Below are positions 49,461-57,295 of a stretch of 64,000 bases of DNA, piece by piece. The stretch comes from Yinghuangia aomiensis (GTDB lineage Bacteria; Actinomycetota; Actinomycetes; Streptomycetales; Streptomycetaceae). The translations under genes were made by a program, and so were the position numbers. Below the pieces are notes generated by a model. It saw nothing but the letters and a program-made list of their open reading frames with translations, searched no databases and was not told the origin of the DNA. How positions within the stretch are numbered: the stretch's first letter is position 1; each line of letters starts with the position of its first letter. The stretch lies in the NCBI RefSeq assembly GCF_039542225.1, contig NZ_BAABHS010000036.1, positions 14,019 to 78,018 of the forward strand. The letters run 5' to 3'.

Positions 49461-49868
49461 ATGGACGTGCTCTACCCCCGCCTGCTCACCGCCGACTTCG
49501 CCGCCGACTTCGGCTTCTACGACGCGGTCATCCCGCCCCTCACCGGCGGCCACCTGGTCAAAGGCGCCGCCGACGGCCCCTACGCCAACTGGGACTTGGG
49601 CAACGAAGCCCTGCTCGTCCTCTACGACCGCGCAGCCCTGGCCGCTGCCATCGGGACCGCCGGGCTCCCGTCCACCCCGCCGCCGGCGCAGGATGCCGCC
49701 ATGCTGGTCTTCCGTGTCGACGACGTTCCGACGGCCTTCGCGCTCTGCCGCACCCATGGCGCGACCCCGGTCACCGAACCGGCCTCCCGCCCCGACTGGG
49801 GACCGACCCTCCGCACAGCCCACGTTCGAGCCCCCGGCGGCACCCTCGTCGAACTCCAGTCGTACTAA
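49461..49868 (+). CDS. VOC/glyoxalase-fold protein
   Basis: 135 residues, ATG with GGGAG. Y-P-R-L-L-T-A-D-F-A-A-D-F-G-F-Y-D, L-V-F-R-V-D-D-V-P-T-A-F-A, and C-terminal H-V-R-A-P-G-G-T-L-V-E-L-Q. Two beta-alpha-beta-beta-beta modules. MarR-regulated VOC proteins often act in resistance to electrophiles or antibiotics; here it is only inferred. Confidence 0.87.
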   Translation: MDVLYPRLLTADFAADFGFYDAVIPPLTGGHLVKGAADGPYANWDLGNEALLVLYDRAALAAAIGTAGLPSTPPPAQDAAMLVFRVDDVPTAFALCRTHGATPVTEPASRPDWGPTLRTAHVRAPGGTLVELQSY

Positions 49869-49892
49869 GAGGAGTCGAAGCCCCGGAGGCGG

Positions 49893-50426
49893 TTACCACA
49901 CATCCCCGTCACGCCAATCGCACGCAATCGGCGCCGTCGCATCCGCCGCGGCGGCGCCCGGCCATACGAACACCGCGCCATCTTCCTCCGGTGTCGGCGC
50001 GATCCCGTCCGGAGTGAACACCGACGTCGGCCCTTCCCAGACCCGCCACCCCCGGGCCCGGTAGAACCCCACGGCCTCGTCGCTCGCGCACAACGCCCCG
50101 AAGTCGTACGCGGCCTCGATCACCCGCTCCAACTCCGCCATCATCGCCCCGGCATACCCCCGCCGCCGCAGGTCGGCGTGTACCGCGACCCCTTCGACGT
50201 ACCCGCACCGCAACGCCCGCCCCCGCACCAGCATGCTCCGCTGCGCCACCGCCGCATGCCCCACCAGCACGTCCCCGGCGTACGCCAACGCGTGCAGCCC
50301 GCCCAAGCAGTGCCGCCAATCCTCGTCCGACATATCCCCGTCGAACGCTTCATCCAGCAACCGCCGTGCGTCATCCAGCACGGCGGGCTCCACATCGGCG
50401 GTATGGGCAACACGAATCCGCATCAT
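49893..50426 (-). CDS. Aminoglycoside 2'-N-acetyltransferase-like (AAC(2')) GNAT protein
   Basis: 177 residues. Pattern V-A-H-T-A-D-V, L-L-D-E-A-F-D-G-D-M-S-D-E-D-W, G-H-A-A-V-x-Q-R-S-M-L, G-Y-V-E-G-V-A-V-H-A-D-L-R-R-R-G-Y-A (acetyl-CoA loop), F-Y-R-A-R-G-W, G-P-T-S-V-F-T-P-D-G, and the terminal C-D-W-R-D-G-D-V-W, all characteristic of the AAC(2')-I family of mycobacteria and streptomycetes. It acetylates the 2'-amino group of aminoglycosides; chromosomal members may have housekeeping roles. ATG-ATG start; AAGGA precedes the first. Confidence 0.85.
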   Translation of the reverse strand: MMRIRVAHTADVEPAVLDDARRLLDEAFDGDMSDEDWRHCLGGLHALAYAGDVLVGHAAVAQRSMLVRGRALRCGYVEGVAVHADLRRRGYAGAMMAELERVIEAAYDFGALCASDEAVGFYRARGWRVWEGPTSVFTPDGIAPTPEEDGAVFVWPGAAAADATAPIACDWRDGDVW

Positions 50427-50576
50427 CCCGGCATCCTTGATGATCCCCGCGCCGACCGCCAACGCTTTCGACGGCCTGGTCGTCCTCGACCGGGGCCAGG
50501 CAGCGCCCACGGCACACCGGACGGGCTACGGCCGACCAGCGCGGTCCTCATCGCCAGGCCGACGTCCGAATCCGCC

Positions 50577-50789
50577 TCACAGCGCAATCGGCCGGTAAGC
50601 CGGCGCCCGGTCGACGACCTCCGCCGCCGTCGGCTCCGGCCCGTCCGGCCAGTACACCAGCCCCGCAACATGGCCGCGGGGGCAGCCGAACGCCGCGTCC
50701 AGCCGCTCGAGTACGTGCTCCAGCTCCTCTTCGGGGAGTTCGCCGCGCATCACCGACTCCACCCGCGCGACAGCCGCCTCACGCGTCAT
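50577..50789 (-). CDS. Small E9imm-like (colicin-immunity-like) protein
   Basis: 70 residues from ATG 50789. M-T-R-E-A-A-V-A-R-V-E-S-V-M-R-G-E, E-E-E-L-E-H-V-L-E-R-L-D-A-A-F-G-C-P-R-G-H-V, and the tail P-E-P-T-A-A-E-V-V-D-R-A-P-A-Y-R-P-I-A-L match small actinomycete proteins related to colicin E9 immunity. No nuclease toxin lies nearby. It begins 17 bp after the SRPBCC gene on the same strand, likely co-transcribed. Confidence 0.65.
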   Translation of the reverse strand: MTREAAVARVESVMRGELPEEELEHVLERLDAAFGCPRGHVAGLVYWPDGPEPTAAEVVDRAPAYRPIAL

Positions 50790-50806
50790 CCAGGGCACGT
50801 CGGCGC

Positions 50807-51274
50807 TCAAGACGCCGCCCCCTCCACCCACGCCGCCAGCTTGTCCAGCGCCATCCGCGTGCCGAGTTCGTTGTCGGCGGCGGGGATCGCGTCCGGCATG
50901 CCGGTGTGGGTGATGGTCACGTCGGTGGTGCCGTCGCCGACGGCGTGGAGGGTGGTGGTCATGGTGATGGCGCCCGCCAACAACGGGTCCGGGGTTTCGA
51001 ATTCCACGACTTCGACGACCTCTTCGCCGTCCGTCAACCGGGTGAAGCGGCCGTGGTAGGTGTCCGTGTTCGCGACGGTCTTGCCCTGGGCGTCGGGTGC
51101 GTCATAAGTCAGCGACACGCGGAATCGGCCGCCTTCGCGCGGCTCGAACGCGTGGACTTCGCTGGTCATCCCGTCCGGCACGCGCCACGCGGCGACGGCT
51201 GCCCGGTCGAGCAGGGCGTGGTAGACCCGTTCGGGTGAGGCCTGGATACGGCGGGACACTCGGGTCGTGTACAT
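50807..51274 (-). CDS. SRPBCC (AHSA1-like) protein
   Basis: 155 residues. S-R-R-I-Q-A-S-P-E-R-V-Y-H-A-L-L-D, then G-G-R-F-R-V-S-L-T-Y, and C-terminal L-G-T-R-M-A-L-D-K-L-A-A-W-V. Typical AHSA1-like fold. Ligand unknown. Confidence 0.87.
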   Translation of the reverse strand: MYTTRVSRRIQASPERVYHALLDRAAVAAWRVPDGMTSEVHAFEPREGGRFRVSLTYDAPDAQGKTVANTDTYHGRFTRLTDGEEVVEVVEFETPDPLLAGAITMTTTLHAVGDGTTDVTITHTGMPDAIPAADNELGTRMALDKLAAWVEGAAS

Positions 51275-51340
51275 GCGTCGACTCTAAGCGGACCGTATGT
51301 CAATCCGAGGGAGCCGAAGGCCCCCGCATGCCGCCGCGCC

Positions 51341-51850
51341 CTACCGGATCTCGATCTTGCTCAACAGCTGCTCCAACACGGCGAGTTCCTCCACCGACAG
51401 AGCCTCCCGCAGCGCGGTCGGGGGCCGGGACAGGATGCGCGTCGCCAGGTCCGCCATCTCGCGTCCGGCGTCCGTGACGCTGACGACCTTGGCGCGGCGG
51501 TCCTGCGGCGACACCGTGCGGACGACCAGGCCGCGCCGCTCCAGATCGTCGACGATCAGCGTCGTGTACGGCTTGTCGGTGGCCATCTCCGCCGCGAGTT
51601 CGGTCATCCGCATCGGCTTGCGGGCCAGGCGGCGCAGCGCCCGGCTGCGGGAGAAGCTCAAGCCGGTGGCGTCGGCGACCTCGCGGCGCCGGTCGTCGGA
51701 GCCGAGGACCAGGTTCCGCATCGCGGCGAAGGCCCGGTACGCGGCCACGTACGCCGGATCGTCCGGCACCGCTCCCGCGCCCGCTGGCTCGGTCGATCCG
51801 GCGGATGCGGGGGAGGAGTCGGCGATGCGGCCGCGGGCGGGACTGTTCAT
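51341..51850 (-). CDS. MarR-family regulator of the adjacent exporter
   Basis: 169 residues. Winged helix about 65-140 (G-L-S-F-S-R-S-R-A-L-R-R-L, A-E-M-A-T-D-K-P-Y-T-T-L-I-V-D-D-L, S-P-Q-D-R-R-A-K-V-V-S-V). Start overlaps the MFS stop by four bases, so it is made from the same transcript, the common autoregulated exporter-MarR design. Confidence 0.9.
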   Translation of the reverse strand: MNSPARGRIADSSPASAGSTEPAGAGAVPDDPAYVAAYRAFAAMRNLVLGSDDRRREVADATGLSFSRSRALRRLARKPMRMTELAAEMATDKPYTTLIVDDLERRGLVVRTVSPQDRRAKVVSVTDAGREMADLATRILSRPPTALREALSVEELAVLEQLLSKIEIR

Positions 51851-53313
51851 GGCGTGGAGATCGGTGTCCTGGAGTCGGGCGACGGCGCGGGGGAGGGCGC
51901 CGCGAGACGTTCGGCGACGCGGGCGGCCGACCGCATCGCGGCCGGGCCCGTCGTGAGGATACCGAGCACGACGACGACCCGGCCACAGCCGGCGACGATC
52001 GCCCAACCGACGTGGCTCGCCGCCGCGAAGCCGCTGCCGAGCGTCCCGTGCACCGACGACACGACCACCGACACGATCACCGCGATGCCGAGCGACTGCC
52101 CGGTCATCCGGCTGGTGGTGGCGACCGCGGCCGCCACGCCCGCCTGGCTGCGCGGCATGCCGGACACGGCGGTGTTGGTGATCGGCGCGTTGATCAGGCC
52201 GAACCCGATGCCGAAGACGACGTAGGCGGCCATGAGCTGCGCGACCGGGGTGTGGTTGCCGAGGTTGGTCAGCATCAAGGCGCTGACGGATATCGCGATG
52301 CCCGCGACGACCAGCGACGGGCGGGGTCCGCGTGCGGCCACGAGGCGGCCGGACAGGGGAGCGCAGATCACGGTCATGGCGGCCATCGGCAGGACGTAGA
52401 GTCCGGCGCGCAGCGCGCTGTAGCCGAGGGTGTCCTGCAGGTAGACGGTGTTGAGGAACAGGAACGCGGACAGGGAGGCGAACCCGCACACCGCGGTCAC
52501 CGTCGCCCCCGACAGCGGCACGCTGCGGAAGAACCGCGGGTCGATCAGGGGTTCGTGGCGCCGCAGTTCGTAGCGGACGAGGGTGCCCAGCGCGGCCACG
52601 GCGAGCGCGAAGCCGCCGAGGGTGCGAGCCGACGTCCAACCGGCCTCGGGCGCTTCGATGAGGGTGAAGCTCAGCGATGCCAGGAGGACGATCATCAGGC
52701 CTTGCCCGACCGGGTCCGGCCGGCGCGGGTGGTCGGCGCGCGATTCCGGGACGTACCGCTGGGCGAGCGCCATCGCGGCGAGCCCGAAGGGGATGTTGAT
52801 CCAGAAGATCGACTGCCAGCCGACCGACCCGACCAGGAGCCCGCCCGCCACCGGGCCGAGCGCCATGCTGATGCCGGCGACGCCGCCCCACACGCCGATC
52901 GCGCGGGCCCGCTCGGCCGGGTCGACGAACGTGTTGACGATGATCGACATCGCCACCGGGTTGAGCATCGACCCGCCGACGGCCTGGACGGCACGTGCGG
53001 CGACCAACCAGCCGAGGCCGGGAGCGAGGCTGCACAGCAGCGAACCGAAGGTGAACAAGGCCAGGCCGGTCTGGAACGTCCGGCGCCGGCCCAGCCGGTC
53101 GCCCGTCGACCCGGCCAGCATGAGCAGGCTCGCGAGGACGACGGTGTACCCGTTCACGACCCATTGCAGCCCGGACACGGACGCGCCCAGGTCGTCCTGG
53201 ATCGACGGCAGCGCGACGTTCACGATCGTGATGTCGATGCCGACGATGAACAAGCTCATACAGCAGATCGCCAGGACCAGCGCCCGGCGACGCGGGGTGG
53301 ATGTCTCGGGCAC
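51847..53313 (-). CDS. MFS drug exporter (DHA2-like, EmrB/QacA type)
   Basis: 488 residues from GTG 53313 (GGGAG upstream), with about 14 hydrophobic segments. I-D-I-T-I-V-N-V-A-L-P in TM1, motif A G-S-T-G-D-R-L-G-R-R-R, motif C-like G-P-V-A-G-G-L-L-V-G. Expels toxic compounds. Upstream, MarR-type repeats (53330-53355) overlap the promoter region. Confidence 0.92.
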   Translation of the reverse strand: MPETSTPRRRALVLAICCMSLFIVGIDITIVNVALPSIQDDLGASVSGLQWVVNGYTVVLASLLMLAGSTGDRLGRRRTFQTGLALFTFGSLLCSLAPGLGWLVAARAVQAVGGSMLNPVAMSIIVNTFVDPAERARAIGVWGGVAGISMALGPVAGGLLVGSVGWQSIFWINIPFGLAAMALAQRYVPESRADHPRRPDPVGQGLMIVLLASLSFTLIEAPEAGWTSARTLGGFALAVAALGTLVRYELRRHEPLIDPRFFRSVPLSGATVTAVCGFASLSAFLFLNTVYLQDTLGYSALRAGLYVLPMAAMTVICAPLSGRLVAARGPRPSLVVAGIAISVSALMLTNLGNHTPVAQLMAAYVVFGIGFGLINAPITNTAVSGMPRSQAGVAAAVATTSRMTGQSLGIAVIVSVVVSSVHGTLGSGFAAASHVGWAIVAGCGRVVVVLGILTTGPAAMRSAARVAERLAAPSPAPSPDSRTPISTP

Positions 53314-53329
53314 GGCGGCTCCCGTAATG

Positions 53330-53355
53330 GTTGTAGAACAACAATCATTATGATC
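53330..53355. promoter_or_regulatory. Operator region of the MFS-MarR operon
   Basis: GTTGT-aga-ACAAC (53330-53342) and ATCAT-t-ATGAT (53345-53355) are two adjacent dyads, with an AT-rich context, 17-42 bp upstream of the MFS start. GTACAAC at 53359-53365 is a further half-site. Confidence 0.6.
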
Positions 53356-53425
53356 GTACAACTAATAGATGGGGTCGCCAAGGGGGCATGGCGCTGTCGA
53401 CGGGCCCGATCGCGGGTCTGCCGGG

Positions 53426-53980
53426 TCAGTTCGCGGAGATGCGTGACTTCTTGACCTTGTTGCCGCAGGTGTTCATGGAGCACCAGCGGCGGTTGCTTCC
53501 GCGGCTGGTGTCGAGGAACAGCCCCGCACAGCCCGGGCCTTCGCAATTCTTGATGCGGCCGCGGTCGGGACCCCCGAGGATGCGGACGGCATCCGCGGCC
53601 AGGACCCCGAGGGCGTCACCGGCCGGGGTCGTCTCGGTCAGGCGCCATCCTGCGCGTTCGTGTTCCAGCACGGCCTTCGCATGTCCGGCGGCGGCGATCG
53701 TGTTCAGGGTGCGGACATCCCTGGACGCCGGCTGTCGGCCTGCGGCTGTCGCCGACCCGATCCGGTAGATCGCCTCGCGCAGTTCGACGGCGTCCCGCAG
53801 GTCGGTCGGCGATACGTCCCGGACGCGGAGCCCGTTGGCCCCCAGCCACATCTTCAGCCGTGCGGTATCGGTGAGCCGCTCCCGCGGGGCCGGGCCGGCG
53901 CGATCGCTGACGGTGGCGGTGAACCGGAAGGCCAGGACCTCGTTGTCCATCCGGAACACGCGGCGAACGTCCTCGGTCAT
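53426..53980 (-). CDS. ABATE/CGNR zinc-finger regulator
   Basis: 184 residues. N-terminal ABATE-like domain (L-A-F-R-F-T-A-T-V-S-D-R) and C-terminal CGNR finger: K-N-C-E-x-x-x-C, then S-N-R-R-W-C-S-M-N-T-C-G-N-K. This is the stress-related CGNR family, thought to be DNA-binding regulators. ATG with GAGG upstream. Divergent from the dehydrogenase gene across twin operators (54014-54077). Confidence 0.9.
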   Translation of the reverse strand: MTEDVRRVFRMDNEVLAFRFTATVSDRAGPAPRERLTDTARLKMWLGANGLRVRDVSPTDLRDAVELREAIYRIGSATAAGRQPASRDVRTLNTIAAAGHAKAVLEHERAGWRLTETTPAGDALGVLAADAVRILGGPDRGRIKNCEGPGCAGLFLDTSRGSNRRWCSMNTCGNKVKKSRISAN

Positions 53981-54013
53981 TTCAGCCTCCGCAGTGAGCA
54001 GCAGCGCGCGGTG

Positions 54014-54077
54014 AACCGCTTAAGACGGTTCCGTGCGATCGTAACTCCATGGCATGCTTGAACCGCCTGAGACGGTT
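54014..54077. promoter_or_regulatory. Twin 17-bp operators AACCG-N7-CGGTT
   Basis: AACCGCTTAAGACGGTT (54014-54030) and AACCGCCTGAGACGGTT (54061-54077) differ at only two bases. Both are dyads with ends AACCG/CGGTT. They are 47 bp apart, in the gap between the CGNR gene and the dehydrogenase. Confidence 0.75.
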
Positions 54078-54099
54078 CGGCACGGAAGGGGTGCTCGGC

Positions 54100-54963
54100 G
54101 TGAGCAGCATTGCGGTCATCGGCCTGGGGGCCATGGGGAAGCCCATCGCACGCAACCTTGTGAAGGCCGGCCACGACGTCGTGGTGTGGAACCGCTCCGA
54201 CGGGCCCGTGGCCGAACTGGCCGACGCGGGTGCCCGTCGAGCCGCCTCGGTGGCCGAGGCCATGCAGGCGCCGGTGGTCATCTCGGTCCTGTCCGACGAC
54301 CGGGCCGTCGCGGAGACGTTCCTCGACTCCGGCGTCCTCGCTCGGACGCCGGGCGGGACCGTTCACGTCAACCTCGCCACGGTGAGCACCGGCCTGGCCC
54401 GCCGGGCCGGCGCAGCACACGCCGAGCACGGCGTCGGCTATGTCGCGGCACCGGTCTTCGGCCGCGTCCCGGTCGCCGAAGCCGGGGCACTCAACGTCCT
54501 TGCGGCCGGCGAACACGAGCTGCTCGACCGCGTGCAGCCGTTCCTCGACGTGATCGGCTCGCGGACCTGGCGCCTGGGCGACCGCCCGGAGCAGGCCAAC
54601 ATCGTGAAGATCACCGGGAACTACCTGATCGCCTGCGCGATCCAGTCGCTGGCCGAGGCCGTCAGCCTCGCGGAAGGCGCCGGTGTCGACTCCGGCCAGT
54701 TGGTCGAGGTGCTGACCTCGACACTCTTCCCGGGCGGCGTCTACACCGGCTACGGATCGATGATCGCCGAACGCCGGTACCAGCCGGCCGGATTCACCAC
54801 CGTCCTGGGCCGCAAGGACCTCCACCTCGCGCTCGATGCGGCGACCGACCACGGCATTCCTCTCCCGATCGGTGAACTGCTGCGCGTTGTCTTCGACGAA
54901 GCCATCGCCGACGGCCGCGGGGCGGAGGACTGGGCGGTCATCGCGGAACAGCAGCCGCGGTGA
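54100..54963 (+). CDS. NAD(P)-dependent beta-hydroxyacid dehydrogenase
   Basis: 287 residues from GTG 54100 (GGAAGGGG upstream). I-G-L-G-A-M-G-K-P-I-A (Rossmann, 7-17), V-W-N-R-S, and catalytic-Lys stretch N-I-V-K-I-T-G-N-Y (about 168-176) with the conserved Lys; C-terminal L-G-R-K-D-L-H-L-A. Belongs to the 3-hydroxyisobutyrate/glyoxylate-reductase-like (beta-HAD) family. It lies across twin operators from the CGNR gene. Confidence 0.88.
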   Translation: MSSIAVIGLGAMGKPIARNLVKAGHDVVVWNRSDGPVAELADAGARRAASVAEAMQAPVVISVLSDDRAVAETFLDSGVLARTPGGTVHVNLATVSTGLARRAGAAHAEHGVGYVAAPVFGRVPVAEAGALNVLAAGEHELLDRVQPFLDVIGSRTWRLGDRPEQANIVKITGNYLIACAIQSLAEAVSLAEGAGVDSGQLVEVLTSTLFPGGVYTGYGSMIAERRYQPAGFTTVLGRKDLHLALDAATDHGIPLPIGELLRVVFDEAIADGRGAEDWAVIAEQQPR

Positions 54964-55018
54964 CACCGACGACGCACGACGCGGGCAACGCCGCGACGCC
55001 CCCGGCGCGTCCGGCCTC

Positions 55019-55606
55019 CTACGGCCGACGCGCCGCCGCAACTCCGAGCAACGCCATCAGATCCTTCACCGGCTGCTCCATGTCGATCGACCGGTCGTTC
55101 AGCCACTGGAGCTGGATGCCGTCCGCGACCGCGAGCATCAGCACGGCCAGCCGCTCGGGCGGGACCGGCACGCCGTCGAGGGTGCCGGCCGCCGCCAGCT
55201 CCTCGAAGACGCCGGCGAGTCGTGTGCGGAACTGCGGATAACGCTCGGCGAAGAACGCGTGCGCCGGGTGCTCGGGATCGCCGCAGGCCGCCGCCATCGA
55301 CACGAACAGCTCGACGAGCCCCGGTGTCCGGGCACCCTCGCGGATGCTTTCGGTGTGCGGGTCCGGGCCGGTGTAGGCCTCCATGTGTGCGCGCCCGGCC
55401 TCGTCGCGGGCGCGCAGCACCTGGGTGAGCATGTCCTCTTTCGAGGCGAAGTAGTGCATGAGCCCGGGCAGGCTCAGGTTGCACCGGGCCGCGACCTTGC
55501 GCAGCGAGGTGCCGCGGTAGCCCTCCTCGGCGAAGACCTCCAAGGCGACCCGGAGAATCTCGCGCCGCTTGGCCTCGCCCTTCTCGTAGGGGCCGCGTTT
55601 CGCCAT
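55019..55606 (-). CDS. TetR-family regulator
   Basis: 195 residues from ATG 55606 (AAGG upstream). HTH about 13-60 (R-R-E-I-L-R-V-A-L-E-V-F-A-E-E-G-Y-R-G-T-S-L-R-K-V-A, H-Y-F-A-S-K-E). Same strand as, and downstream of, the GH1 gene, separated by 139 bp containing a G-tract array. TetR plus beta-glucosidase pairs are common. Confidence 0.88.
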   Translation of the reverse strand: MAKRGPYEKGEAKRREILRVALEVFAEEGYRGTSLRKVAARCNLSLPGLMHYFASKEDMLTQVLRARDEAGRAHMEAYTGPDPHTESIREGARTPGLVELFVSMAAACGDPEHPAHAFFAERYPQFRTRLAGVFEELAAAGTLDGVPVPPERLAVLMLAVADGIQLQWLNDRSIDMEQPVKDLMALLGVAAARRP

Positions 55607-55676
55607 GGGGGTCACCTTAGCTGCGGGTTAGGCGCGGTTAGTGCCGGGTTGGCCGCGGTGGGATGCGCCGCTGCCC

Positions 55677-55726
55677 GGAGCCGGAGCCGGAGCCGGAGTC
55701 GGGGGTGGGGGCGGGGGCGGGGGCGG
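55677..55726 (+). repeat. GGAGCC repeats and G-quadruplex-type G-tracts
   Basis: Four near-tandem GGAGCC units (55677-55699) then four G5 tracts with single-base loops (55701-55723) on the plus strand. It lies between the GH1 stop and the TetR start, so the template strand for both carries the G-run and the mRNA would be C-rich. Confidence 0.75.
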
Positions 55727-55745
55727 TATCCGGGCCGGAGCCGGG

Positions 55746-57023
55746 TCAGGGGCGGTCGGTCCGGTCGAGGCCGCGGGCCAGGCCGCCGAGCCAGTGCGCG
55801 GAGGGCTTCGGAGTCCGGGCGAACGTGTCCGGGTCGACGGCGATCAGGCCGAACGTCGGACGGAACGACCCCCACTCGTAGTTGTCCAGCGCGCTCCAAT
55901 GCAGGTAGCCGTGGACGTCGGCACCGTCGCGCATCGCCGCGGCGAGGGAGGCCAGTGCCTGCGTCGTGTACGCGATCCGCCGCTCGTCGTCGTCGGTCGC
56001 GATGCCGTTCTCGGTGACCAGGATCGGCACGTCGGGGCCCACGATCTCCGCGGTGTGCCGCACCGCGTGCCCGACCGCGTCGGGGTAGAACTCCCAGCCC
56101 TTGAGTGTGCGTTCCGCGTCCTCGGGGGCGGGGAGCAGACCGTCCGGGCCGATCCGGGTGCGGGTGTAGGCCTGGACGCCGACCCAGTCGTCGCCGCGCG
56201 CGGCGTCCAGGAACACGTCCTCGCGCGGCCACGCGTAAGCGGCCGCGGCGCCCTCCGCGCCCGGCTCCGCCTGGAACACCTGGTTCGCCACCGTCCACCC
56301 GACCCGGATCTCCGGCCGCGCCGCCTTGAGCACCGCCGCCGCGGCGCGGTGCGCACGGATCAGCGCCTCCGTCGTCGCGGCGTCGGGCTCGGGCAGCGCA
56401 CCCGCGGCGGGCTCTTCGTCGTCGGAGGGATGCTCCGTGCCCCCGATCTCGTCGAACCGCCCCTCCGCGAACGCCTTCGACAACCCGGCGATCAGCGCCA
56501 CCATGTTGGGCTCGTTGATGGTGGCCACATAGTCGACGTCGTCGCCGAGGACTTCCAGGGCGGTCTCGGTATACCGGGCGAACAGGTCGGCCGCGTCCGG
56601 CGCCGTCCAGCCGCCGCGCGCGGCGAACCAGTACGGCGACGAGAAGTGGTGCAGCGTCACGACCGGCGTCAGGCCGCGTGCGCGGGCGCCGACGACCATC
56701 GCCCGGTAGTGCGCGATCGCCGCGCGTGAGACCCGGCCCTCCTCCGGCTCGATGCGCGCCCATTCGATACCGAACCGGTAGGCGTTGAAGCCGAGTCCGG
56801 TGAGCAGGTCCATGTCTTCCGGCCAGCGGTGGAAGCTGTCCGCCGCGTCGCCGCTGGGCGCCTCGAGGAAACCGCCGACGGCGGTGCGCTCCAGCACCCA
56901 CCAGTCGCTCGACACGTTGTTGCCCTCGATCTGGTGCGCGGACGTCGAAGCGCCGAACAGGAAGCCCGGCCGCGCCCGGAATTCCTCCGGCAGCGCGTCG
57001 AGGTGGTCGGGGGGCGTGGCCAT
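55746..57023 (-). CDS. GH1 family beta-glucosidase
   Basis: 425 residues. F-L-F-G-A-S-T-S-A-H-Q-I-E-G (about 20-33), acid/base in T-I-N-E-P-N (about 168), nucleophile in V-T-E-N-G (about 338), W-S-A-L-D-N-Y-E-W near the end. Hydrolyses beta-glucosides or related glycosides in the cytoplasm (no signal peptide). ATG with AAGGAG. A dyad with AT-rich centre (57052-57089) lies upstream; the TetR gene follows. Confidence 0.92.
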   Translation of the reverse strand: MATPPDHLDALPEEFRARPGFLFGASTSAHQIEGNNVSSDWWVLERTAVGGFLEAPSGDAADSFHRWPEDMDLLTGLGFNAYRFGIEWARIEPEEGRVSRAAIAHYRAMVVGARARGLTPVVTLHHFSSPYWFAARGGWTAPDAADLFARYTETALEVLGDDVDYVATINEPNMVALIAGLSKAFAEGRFDEIGGTEHPSDDEEPAAGALPEPDAATTEALIRAHRAAAAVLKAARPEIRVGWTVANQVFQAEPGAEGAAAAYAWPREDVFLDAARGDDWVGVQAYTRTRIGPDGLLPAPEDAERTLKGWEFYPDAVGHAVRHTAEIVGPDVPILVTENGIATDDDERRIAYTTQALASLAAAMRDGADVHGYLHWSALDNYEWGSFRPTFGLIAVDPDTFARTPKPSAHWLGGLARGLDRTDRP

Positions 57024-57051
57024 GGCGGGGCTCCTTGCGGTGGGACGGGCC

Positions 57052-57089
57052 GGCGCGACAAAAAGCGTTCATCGATCGGTTTTCGCGCC
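57052..57089. promoter_or_regulatory. Dyad upstream of the GH1 gene
   Basis: GGCGCGACAAAA at 57052-57063 and GGTTTTCGCGCC at 57078-57089 are imperfect inverted repeats. Located 29-66 bp before the GH1 start in the gap divergent from the P450 gene. Candidate TetR operator. Confidence 0.4.
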
Positions 57090-57295
57090 AGCGTACGCGA
57101 CACCCGGCCCCGCGGACACCCCTCGCAGACTCAAGGGAGGTGCACAGGCGGGCGAAGACCGCGTATATCGACCAGTTGGTGCGAACTTCTGGTCCGGCGG
57201 GCGAGCGGGCGGCAGGCTGGAGCCGTGGCCTGGGCCCGGCGGGTTGCCGGGCAGGTCGTGAGCTGCCGTCCGCACCGCGTCCGAACGGAGTTCCC

